From the NCBI GenBank assembly GCA_002415855.1, contig DIAS01000009.1:34347-98346 (forward strand): a stretch of DNA of 64,000 nucleotides, given 5' to 3'. Source of the stretch: Bacteroidales bacterium UBA5072. Lineage in GTDB: Bacteria > Bacteroidota > Bacteroidia > Bacteroidales > UBA10428. Shown piece after piece: positions 43,899 to 51,035 of the stretch. Each line of letters opens with the position of its first letter. Position 1 is the first letter of the stretch. The translations under genes and the position numbers were made by a program. Under the pieces are notes generated by a model. It was not told the DNA's origin. It did no database searches and saw nothing but the letters and a program-made list of their open reading frames with translations.

Positions 43899-44327
43899 CT
43901 ATTCCTTAACTAATTTTACTTTAATGGTTTCTCTGTCAACTTGAATTAACATATAATATATACCTGGTAGAAGGTTTGACAGATCTATTAAGTTATTCCC
44001 ATTATTATAATCAGTAAAAAGCAGGACAGAATGACCTGCCTGATCAAAAACTGATATTAAAACCTTGATATCCTCGTTTAATCCTACAATATTGATAGTT
44101 AACTCTGACTTGACGGGATTTGGAAAAATCATGACATTATACTTACCCGCTTGTTCTGAAATGACTGTCTCTTCTGAAGTTTGTTCCTGATTTGCAGAGG
44201 CAGATTTTAAAAGAATTGTAATACGCGATTCCCGATTTCCGGAATCATCGTATGCATATTCAATTGTTTGACAACAAATTAAAGAACTAATATGTACTGT
44301 TAAACATAACAACAGGATTTGCTTCAT
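43899..44327 (-). CDS. Small T9SS type A sorting-domain protein with YD-like motif
   Basis: A 142-residue protein: signal peptide (MKQILLLCLTVHISSLICCQ), then IEYAYDDSGNRESRI, which reads like one YD/RHS repeat, a short linker, and a T9SS type A sorting domain (YNVMIFPNPVKSELTINIVG, LLPGIYYMLIQVDRETIKVK). So almost all of the mature protein is a surface-sorting tag carrying one RHS-like strand. It is the first gene of the minus-strand set, 129 bases before the S74 gene. It may attach the Rhs assembly to the T9SS surface pathway; that role is inference. Confidence 0.78.
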   Translation of the reverse strand: MKQILLLCLTVHISSLICCQTIEYAYDDSGNRESRITILLKSASANQEQTSEETVISEQAGKYNVMIFPNPVKSELTINIVGLNEDIKVLISVFDQAGHSVLLFTDYNNGNNLIDLSNLLPGIYYMLIQVDRETIKVKLVKE

Positions 44328-44674
44328 ATGGGATTATTTTGAATAAAACATCCATAACGAAGCTTTCAAATAAGTAGCGTTAAAATGAAGGGCAAGTATC
44401 CCAAACTTTGCAAGTAACTCTTCTTTCAAACTGCCCTTATTCAAAAATAAAAGAAAAATCAATTCATGATACCTGCAAACCTAATTTAGAAAAAGTCTGA
44501 ATAACTTACTTTCCGGAGTTATCCGCGATGCCTCCTCCCTAAACAATTGGTTATGGATACCCGATTTGGCTTTTTCGTCGCTGTTCCCTGTACATTGCAT
44601 TTTATATGTTAAAAATGCAACCCTTGAAGGTCGTGCACAGTAAAAACAGATGAGAAACACATGAAAGAGGGGAA
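44328..44674. other. Right end of the island, non-coding
   Basis: About 280 bp of island DNA with no credible gene, then the right copy of the 109-bp repeat from 44607. The promoter of the island genes should lie near 44330-44420; a TTATTTG-like -7 box is visible on the minus strand but is imperfect. Confidence 0.5.
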
Positions 44675-44715
44675 ATGGACAGGTATTTTCTGAGAGCAAT
44701 ACTTACAGCCGGACT
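44607..44715 (+). repeat. 109-bp direct repeat, right copy
   Basis: Identical to 35783-35891. Here the downstream side is the intact GH3 gene, and the upstream side is island DNA, so the last 12 codons of the ABC gene are present without the gene. The ribosome site and start of the GH3 gene are inside it. Confidence 0.95.
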
Positions 44716-47700
44716 TATCGTAATGATGGCCTTGTTTTGCCGTTTCATGCCGGTCGGCCTTGACGAGGCGTCTGAATTAAGACTCACCGACAGCAAAGCA
44801 GATCCTGAATTTCTTCTCGCACCCTCGCAATGGGTTGATTCGGTATTGAATTCACTTACCCTGGAACAGCGCATTGCACAGATGATCATGGTAGATGCCT
44901 ATTCTGCGGAAGGTAAAATTAACAAGGCAGAGATTACCAGGCTGGTCAGGGATGAGCGGGTAGGTGGTCTGGTATTCTTTCAGGGTACACCCTGCCGGCA
45001 GGCCGAGTTAACAAATTACTACCAGTCGCTCGCAAAAACGCCTCTGTTGATAGCCATGGATGCCGAATGGGGATTAGCCATGCGACTTGACAGTACCATC
45101 CGTTATCCCCACCAGATATCTCTGGGAGCTGTTGTGGACGACCGCCTTGTTTTTGACATGGGTTGCCAGATCGCCAGGCAGCTCAAACGAATCGGTGTGC
45201 ACATCAATTTTGCTCCGGTGATTGACCTGAATAATAATCCTGATAATCCGGTCATCAACAGCAGGTCCTTCGGGGAGGATGTCGTAACGGTCACCCGCAA
45301 AGCACTTTTTTACATGACAGGCCTTGAGAACAATGGCATTCTTGCTGTGGCCAAGCACTTTCCGGGTCATGGTGATACAGATACTGATTCTCACGAAGAG
45401 CTGCCACTGCTGAAACATTCCAGGGAAAGACTTGACAGTCTGGAGCTGTTTCCATACAAAGAATTGATATACAATGGTTTGTCCGGTATAATGACCGCTC
45501 ATCTCCATATTCCGTCACTGGATCCGCACGAAGCAATCCCTTCATCGCTTTCAGGAATGGTAGTAGATTCATTGCTGAAGGACCAAATGGGCTTTAAAGG
45601 ACTTGTGTTTACCGATGCCCTGAGCATGAAAGGTGTGTCAGACCATTTCAAGCCGGTGGTAGCGGCGGAAATGGCATTGAATGCCGGGAATGACATTCTG
45701 CTTATGCCCGAGGATGTGCCTGATGTTATCAGCAATATCGCACGGCTTGTAAAGCGTGGTAAAATAAACCGTGAGATCATTGATCAGCGCTGCAGGAAAA
45801 TACTTGCTGCAAAATACTGGGCAGGCCTTGCCCATTACCGTCCTGTTGACCTTCATAACCTGAATGCTGATCTAAACAGGCCTGAATATGTGTTGTTGCA
45901 GCGAAGGCTTGTGGAAGCCTCCCTTACAGTTCTTCAGAACAGTGACAGGTACATTCCGCTGAGGCACCTCGACACATTAAAGGTAGTTGCGATAGCATTC
46001 AGCAATGAACAGGATACGGTGTTTCAGCAGACACTAGATATGTACATGCCTGTAAAAAAGATCCTGATAAAGGCTGACGATTGCGGTAACACAGAACGCC
46101 TCTTATCCGAGCTCAGGAGTTATAACCTGGTCATAGCCAGCATTCATTCCAATGATCTGAGTCCGAGTCATCAGTATGGTATAAACAAACAGGTCATTGA
46201 TCTGGTTGATTCCATAGCTACTTTGCAAAACGTGGTTCTTGACTTGTTTACCAACCCCTACCTCCTGAGCAGGTTTAAAAACCTGAATCATCTGAAGACG
46301 GTCATTGTTTCATACGAGAATTCGGACCTGGTACAGGAATTATCAGCACAGGCAGTTTTCGGAGCAATTGATGCCCATGGAAAGCTTCCCGTATCAGCGT
46401 CGCAATGGCATGTTCTTCGAGCGGGCATGGATGTTGCGGAGCTTGACAGGCTGAAATTCACCATTCCGCTCGAAGCCGGCATGAGTGCAGATACTTTGCA
46501 TAAGATCGATGACATAATCCGGAAGGCTATTGACGACCAGTCAATTCCCGGATGCCAGCTACTCGTTGCAAGAAAAGGAATGGTAGTCATGAACAAGGCA
46601 TATGGGACACAGACGTATAAAGGGAAACAACCTGTCCGGACAACTGATTTGTATGACCTGGCTTCGGTAACCAAAGTGGCTGCTACCACCCAGGCATTGA
46701 TGAGGCTTACGGACGAAGAGTGCCTGGATATAAACCAGAAATTATCGGCTTACCTTCCTTATCTTGAAACCACTGATAAAAAAAACCTGGTGATCAGGGA
46801 TGTTCTGCTGCACCAATCTGGGCTGCTGCCCTTTATTCAATTCTATTTCTCTACCCTGGAGCCGGTATTCAAAAATCAAATTCTTATCAGTTCCGCACTT
46901 ACTGATGCAAATCCGTTAAAAATTGGTACAGGACAATACCTGAACCGCTATACGCGATTTAAAAGCGAGATCATTGCAGATCACTATTCCCCGGATTACC
47001 CTTATCAGGTGGCTGATAAAATGTTCATCATGAAATCGTGGCCGGATACTGTTTACAAGGGCATTTCCGATTCCAGGCTGAACAGCACCAAAGAGTACGT
47101 CTACAGCGACCTTGGCTTCATCCTGTTAAAGCAGCTTGTGGACACCATAACACAAGTTCCTTTTGATGTATTTCTTGATTCGGTTTTTTATCGCAAACTG
47201 GGGGCAGGAAGGCTTTGCTTCAATCCACTTAACAGGTACAGTGCCGATCAAATAGCACCTACCGAGAACGACCAATTGTTCCGTATGCAACAGATCCGCG
47301 GTTATGTGCACGATCCCAGGGCAGCCATGCTAGGGGGCATTACCGGTCATGCCGGTTTGTTCGGCAATGCGGTTGACCTGGCCAAATTATTGCAAATGAT
47401 GTTGAACGGGGGCAATTATGGAGGAGAACATTTTTTATCTGCAGGAACGATTGAACTTTTTACCAAAGAATATTCCGGTATAAAGGGAAGTCGCAGAGGC
47501 CTGGGTTTTGACAAACCTGAACCCGATAGAACCAAACCGGGACCTTCCTGCTTATCCGCCTCTCCGGTAAGTTATGGACATACTGGTTTTACAGGCACGA
47601 TCATCTGGGTTGATCCGGCCTATGATCTTATTTATATCTTTCTTTCAAACCGTGTCTATCCCGATGCGACAAATAATAAATTGCTTGAAACTAACGTAAG

Positions 47701-47746
47701 GACGGAGGTTCAGCAGATCATTTACGATGCAATTATAGATCGGTAA
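44675..47746 (+). CDS. Glycoside hydrolase family 3 / beta-lactamase-type serine hydrolase fusion
   Basis: A 1023-residue exported protein (N-terminal hydrophobic segment AILTAGLIVMMALFCRF). The N-terminal half is GH3 of the NagZ type: KHFPGHGDTDTDSHEELP (His-Asp dyad, about residue 227) and VFTDALSMKGV with the nucleophile Asp (about 312). A GH3 C-terminal domain lies at about 390-590. From about 600 a serine beta-lactamase-like domain follows with DLASVTKVAATTQ (SxxK, about 664), YSDLGFILLKQ (YxN-like) and GHAGLFGNA. The fusion suggests combined muropeptide sugar and peptide processing in the periplasm. The Rhs island cuts it off from the ABC gene it once followed. Confidence 0.93.
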   Translation: MDRYFLRAILTAGLIVMMALFCRFMPVGLDEASELRLTDSKADPEFLLAPSQWVDSVLNSLTLEQRIAQMIMVDAYSAEGKINKAEITRLVRDERVGGLVFFQGTPCRQAELTNYYQSLAKTPLLIAMDAEWGLAMRLDSTIRYPHQISLGAVVDDRLVFDMGCQIARQLKRIGVHINFAPVIDLNNNPDNPVINSRSFGEDVVTVTRKALFYMTGLENNGILAVAKHFPGHGDTDTDSHEELPLLKHSRERLDSLELFPYKELIYNGLSGIMTAHLHIPSLDPHEAIPSSLSGMVVDSLLKDQMGFKGLVFTDALSMKGVSDHFKPVVAAEMALNAGNDILLMPEDVPDVISNIARLVKRGKINREIIDQRCRKILAAKYWAGLAHYRPVDLHNLNADLNRPEYVLLQRRLVEASLTVLQNSDRYIPLRHLDTLKVVAIAFSNEQDTVFQQTLDMYMPVKKILIKADDCGNTERLLSELRSYNLVIASIHSNDLSPSHQYGINKQVIDLVDSIATLQNVVLDLFTNPYLLSRFKNLNHLKTVIVSYENSDLVQELSAQAVFGAIDAHGKLPVSASQWHVLRAGMDVAELDRLKFTIPLEAGMSADTLHKIDDIIRKAIDDQSIPGCQLLVARKGMVVMNKAYGTQTYKGKQPVRTTDLYDLASVTKVAATTQALMRLTDEECLDINQKLSAYLPYLETTDKKNLVIRDVLLHQSGLLPFIQFYFSTLEPVFKNQILISSALTDANPLKIGTGQYLNRYTRFKSEIIADHYSPDYPYQVADKMFIMKSWPDTVYKGISDSRLNSTKEYVYSDLGFILLKQLVDTITQVPFDVFLDSVFYRKLGAGRLCFNPLNRYSADQIAPTENDQLFRMQQIRGYVHDPRAAMLGGITGHAGLFGNAVDLAKLLQMMLNGGNYGGEHFLSAGTIELFTKEYSGIKGSRRGLGFDKPEPDRTKPGPSCLSASPVSYGHTGFTGTIIWVDPAYDLIYIFLSNRVYPDATNNKLLETNVRTEVQQIIYDAIIDR

Positions 47747-48021
47747 GGTTATCCTGTCCGGCGGAAAAGATCACTGATAATATGGATATCCTTCGTCGTG
47801 CTCATGATGATAGGCTGTTACGCTCGAGATGACAACAACGCCGGCTGCAAAAAAAAAGTTTCAGAAACTGCTTGTCATAGCCGTGAATTTTACTTATTTT
47901 TCGACATTATTTATACTTATTTATGGACGACTATCACGCGAGCCCATATCGTTATCAATTAATTTAGCCTGCAGCCGGTCATCACGGTGACCTGTTGCCG
48001 GTTTTAAACAGGAGGGTCACT
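47747..48021. other. 275-bp intergenic region
   Basis: Between the GH3 and CorA genes, on the same strand. There is a small dyad AGTTTC-A-GAAACT at 47857-47869, no convincing terminator, and no clear promoter box. An unusually strong Shine-Dalgarno sequence (AGGAGGGT, 48010-48017) precedes the CorA ATG. Confidence 0.5.
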
Positions 48022-48942
48022 ATGATTACCTATTGGACTTACAACAATGGATTTACAGCACTTGAAACTTTCCGGAAGAACAGCTGGATATCCGTAACCA
48101 ATCCTACCTCTGATGAGATCGAGTTTTTAACAGGTAAACTTAAAGTACCTGCCGAAGAGCTGAATGATATCCTCGACGTTGATGAACGTGCACGTACCGA
48201 AATGGATGAATCGTGGTTTACCATTATTATGCGCATACCCATAGCCGGTAGCTATAACGGGGTTCCATTTTCCACGGTGCCCCTCGGGATACTGATCTCC
48301 AACAACCTGATCATTACCATTTGTCATACGAAGAATGAGTTGATTCCTTCACTGATCAGGAATAAAAAGGTTGATTTTGACAACAAGGCCAATTTTGTCA
48401 TGCAAATCTTCCTCCAGGTTGCCAATCTTTATATGCACTACCTGAAGCTGATCAACATCCAGGTGGCAGATATTGAAAAAGACCTTGAAAAATCGACCAG
48501 GAACGAAGAACTGCATAAAATGCTGCGGATGGAAAAGTGTCTGGTGTATTTTATGACTTCCCTGAAATCAAATGATATTCTGTTGGCCAAACTCAGGAAC
48601 AATAAATACATCAAATCACTTGGCATTGATGAGGACCTGATTGAGGATGTCATGATCGAAAATCGCCAGGCCATTGAAATGGCAAATATATACAGCGATA
48701 TCCAGAGCGGTATGATGGACGCCTTTGCCAGTGTTATCTCAAACAACCTGAACGTCGTGATGAAGCAGCTTGCTTCTATTACCATCATCCTGATGATTCC
48801 CACACTTATCGCCAGTTTGTATGGTATGAATGTCCCGAATAATTTTGAGGAGAATCCCTGGGGCTTCATTTTTGTTTTGCTCATTTCCTTTGCTGCTTCT
48901 GTATTTGGAGTGTTGCTTTTCAGGAAGAAGAACTTGTTCTGA
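48022..48942 (+). CDS. corA: CorA family magnesium/divalent cation transporter
   Basis: A 306-residue CorA-type channel. A cytoplasmic domain (MITYWTYNNGFTALETFRKN to about 245) ends in two C-terminal membrane helices at about 250-275 and 285-303. The selectivity motif GMN is in ASLYGMNVPNNF between them. The ATG at 48022 is fixed by AGGAGGGT ending 5 bases upstream; an in-frame TTG nine codons earlier is rejected. Magnesium is the default substrate, but cobalt or zinc variants exist. Single gene. Confidence 0.93.
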   Translation: MITYWTYNNGFTALETFRKNSWISVTNPTSDEIEFLTGKLKVPAEELNDILDVDERARTEMDESWFTIIMRIPIAGSYNGVPFSTVPLGILISNNLIITICHTKNELIPSLIRNKKVDFDNKANFVMQIFLQVANLYMHYLKLINIQVADIEKDLEKSTRNEELHKMLRMEKCLVYFMTSLKSNDILLAKLRNNKYIKSLGIDEDLIEDVMIENRQAIEMANIYSDIQSGMMDAFASVISNNLNVVMKQLASITIILMIPTLIASLYGMNVPNNFEENPWGFIFVLLISFAASVFGVLLFRKKNLF

Positions 48943-49004
48943 CAGACACCAGGGCAGATGAATAAATATTCCTTATCTTCATATTTTGTTCTTAAACAGC
49001 TTAT

Positions 49005-50051
49005 ATGAATTCCAGAATTCGCGTCGGAATGCTTTCTTATGGGATGTCAGGAAAGGTCTTTCATGCTCCCCTCCTGCATGTTAGCCAGGGTTTTACCATG
49101 ACCAAGGTGATGCAGCGTACATCCGATTCAGCCCTTGAACGCTTTCCCTATGTGAAGATTGTGCGGGAAGCTGACGAAATCCTGCTTGACCCGGATATTG
49201 ACCTGGTACTTGTCAATACGCCCGACCATACACATTACGACTTTGCCCGAAGGGCACTTGAAGCTGGAAAGCATGTGGTTGTAGAAAAACCTTTTGTCCT
49301 GGATATTCATGAAGGAGAAGAACTTGTTGAGCTTTCCCGCAGGAAGGGAAAGATACTTACGGTATTTCAAAACCGGCGGTGGGAAGGTGATTTTCTGACC
49401 ATCAGGAAGATCATTGACAACGGGCTGTTGGGAAGGCTGGTTGAGTATGAGGCACATTTCGACCGTTTTCGCAATTTTATCAGGGATTCCTGGAAGGAAA
49501 AGCCTGAAAACAAGACCGGCACCCTGTATAACCTGGGATCACACCTGGTTGACCAGGCAATTGTACTTTTTGGAATGCCTGAAGCGGTATATGCCGATAT
49601 CAGAAAACAAAGGACAGGTGCCCTTGTTGATGATCTTTTTGACCTGAACCTGCTATATCCTGCTGTCAAGGTGACCCTTAAAAGCAGTTACCTGATCCGT
49701 GAACCTGGTCCGCGCTATATGCTGCATGGTACCGAAGGATCCTTTGTGAAATATGGAGCCGATCCGCAGGAGGAAGCGCTAACGAAGGGACATTTTCCCA
49801 ATGAACCTGATTGGGGCAAGGAAAACGAGGATAATTGGGGAATACTGAATACCACTGTCAATGATCTTCATTTCCGGGGGCCTGTTGAAACCCTTCCCGG
49901 CTGTTATCAGGAATTCTACAACGCATTATATGAGTCCCTTGTAAAGGGCCGGGAACCGGCTGTCAATCCGTTGGATTCCCTTAACGGGATCAGGATTATA
50001 CAGGCAGCTTACAGGAGTTGTGAAGAACGTTGTGCTGTCTTAACAAAATAA
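49005..50051 (+). CDS. Gfo/Idh/MocA family NAD(P)-dependent oxidoreductase
   Basis: A 348-residue oxidoreductase. The N-terminal Rossmann domain has RVGMLSYGMSGKVFHAPLL, DIDLVLVNTPDHTHYD and AGKHVVVEKPFVLD, where the EKP lysine is the family's catalytic residue. The C-terminal alpha/beta domain has TLYNLGSHLVDQAIVLFGMP with the GxHxxD-type histidine. Similar enzymes act on scyllo-inositol, sugars or biliverdin; the substrate here is unknown. Its last 43 bases overlap the 3' end of rex on the opposite strand. Confidence 0.88.
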   Translation: MNSRIRVGMLSYGMSGKVFHAPLLHVSQGFTMTKVMQRTSDSALERFPYVKIVREADEILLDPDIDLVLVNTPDHTHYDFARRALEAGKHVVVEKPFVLDIHEGEELVELSRRKGKILTVFQNRRWEGDFLTIRKIIDNGLLGRLVEYEAHFDRFRNFIRDSWKEKPENKTGTLYNLGSHLVDQAIVLFGMPEAVYADIRKQRTGALVDDLFDLNLLYPAVKVTLKSSYLIREPGPRYMLHGTEGSFVKYGADPQEEALTKGHFPNEPDWGKENEDNWGILNTTVNDLHFRGPVETLPGCYQEFYNALYESLVKGREPAVNPLDSLNGIRIIQAAYRSCEERCAVLTK

Positions 50052-50650
50052 GCAACCTTTTCCAGCGAGGTGATCATGTCGTACTCCTCCAGGTAGGTCT
50101 CATTGGGCACGCTCAGATTTACAGTTGTAAAATTCAGAATACCCTTGATCCCTGATGAAATAAGTGCCTTGGCCATTTGTTGGGCAGCATCGGCAGGAAC
50201 AGTAAGCAGGGCCAGCGTAATATCCCGGGAGGCAATGATTTCCCTGAGCCGATCAACGGAAAAACATTCAACAATCGAGCTGGTAGCCCCGATTTTTTTA
50301 GGGTCAATATCGAAGGTCGCCGCAATCTTAAGCTTGGGTCTCTTGTTTATCAGGTATGCAGAGATGGCCCTGCCCAGATTACCATAGCCTACAACAGCCA
50401 CATTCAGAACATCCGCAGGATCCATGATCCCTGCGATCACACCAATCAACTCCTTAATGCTATAGCCTTTCCTGCCCTGGCTGGCATACCCGATGAACAT
50501 AATATCGCGTCTCACCTGGACGGCGGTAATGTTGTGCATGCCTGCCAGTTCGTGTGAGAAAATGTGGGTTTTACCCTCATCGAGACATCGATGCAGGGTT
50601 CTCCGGTATTCACTCAGGCGTTCAATGGTTTTTTCGGGGAGGGTCTTCAT
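50009..50650 (-). CDS. rex: Redox-sensing transcriptional repressor Rex
   Basis: A 213-residue Rex: an N-terminal winged helix (residues 1-80; IERLSEYRRTLHRCL, ITAVQVRRDIMFIGY) and a Rossmann domain that binds NADH/NAD+ (VAVVGYGNLGRAI, then ATFDIDPKKIG), plus the C-terminal domain-swap helix (YDMITSLEKVAYFV). Rex leaves its DNA site when NADH is high and so turns on fermentative and hydrogen-related genes. It is divergent from the redox-sensor gene set at 50765. A weak dyad around TTAGCTAA (50669-50676) lies in front of rex, but it does not match a clear Rex box. Confidence 0.93.
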   Translation of the reverse strand: MKTLPEKTIERLSEYRRTLHRCLDEGKTHIFSHELAGMHNITAVQVRRDIMFIGYASQGRKGYSIKELIGVIAGIMDPADVLNVAVVGYGNLGRAISAYLINKRPKLKIAATFDIDPKKIGATSSIVECFSVDRLREIIASRDITLALLTVPADAAQQMAKALISSGIKGILNFTTVNLSVPNETYLEEYDMITSLEKVAYFVKTAQRSSQLL

Positions 50651-50714
50651 GTTTTTCAGGTTGATGTGTTAGCTAAAATACAAAAAAATACAATTTACAG
50701 TTCAAATGAAAACG

Positions 50715-50744
50715 TTGGACTGGAATCAATCTTTTTTATCTTTA
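50715..50744 (+). promoter_or_regulatory. Promoter of the redox-sensor gene set
   Basis: TTG (50715-50717), 19 bases, then TATCTTTA (50737-50744): the -33/-7 pattern with one mismatch in the last base. The expected start is near 50749, leaving a short leader before the ATG at 50765. Confidence 0.5.
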
Positions 50745-50764
50745 CACCACTATTCGATCATATA

Positions 50765-51022
50765 ATGAACCATCGCCTTGAGATTATCATCTGTCTTGGG
50801 AGTTCCTGTTTTGCAAGAGGGAATAAAAACCTTCTTAAAATCATACAGCGTTATATCACCCAGCATGGTTTAACGGAAAAAGTATTCTTCAAAGGGGATC
50901 ATTGTTTTGGGGAATGCAGTATCGGACCCAATGTCAAAATAGGCGGCAAGGTTTATAACCAGGTAACAGAAGAGAATATTCATCATATACTTTCCGAGGC
51001 ACTTCAGGATCTATTAAAGTAA
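50765..51022 (+). CDS. 2Fe-2S thioredoxin-like ferredoxin domain protein
   Basis: An 85-residue protein of the thioredoxin-like [2Fe-2S] ferredoxin fold (as in the C-terminal part of NuoE). Cysteines are in CLGSSCFARGN (two, five apart) and FKGDHCFGECSIGPNVKIGG (two, four apart), which fits the CX4-5C...CX3C ligand set. The upstream frame to 50564 overlaps rex and shows no homology, so the ATG at 50765 is used. It is separated from the hydrogenase-like sensor by 13 bases and likely relays electrons to or from it. Confidence 0.82.
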   Translation: MNHRLEIIICLGSSCFARGNKNLLKIIQRYITQHGLTEKVFFKGDHCFGECSIGPNVKIGGKVYNQVTEENIHHILSEALQDLLK

Positions 51023-51035
51023 AGGAGGTACAGAT

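Larger units (their letters stand above)
35892..44715. mobile_element. Candidate 8.8-kb Rhs island inserted between the ABC and GH3 genes
   Basis: The segment between the two 109-bp repeats (one repeat included) is 8,824 bp; removing it restores the ABC-GH3 junction exactly. All four intact genes inside are on the minus strand, opposite to the flanking operon, and by eye the DNA is more A+T-rich than the flanks. It holds GC-rich palindromes at the left end, a lipoprotein gene, a giant Rhs gene, an S74 protein gene and a T9SS protein gene. No integrase, transposase or relaxase is present, so the element is non-autonomous, or came by homologous recombination. Confidence 0.75.

Noticed and set aside
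47747..48021. tRNA or small RNA gene in the spacer before corA
   Set aside because: No tRNA arms or GTTCRA-type T loop can be found, and the short dyad AGTTTCAGAAACT is too small to support a call.
50661..50680. Possible Rex operator around TTAGCTAA in front of rex
   Set aside because: Only the inner eight bases are symmetric; the outer half-sites do not match TTGTTAA/TTAACAA. Listed as a weak dyad within the rex entry only.
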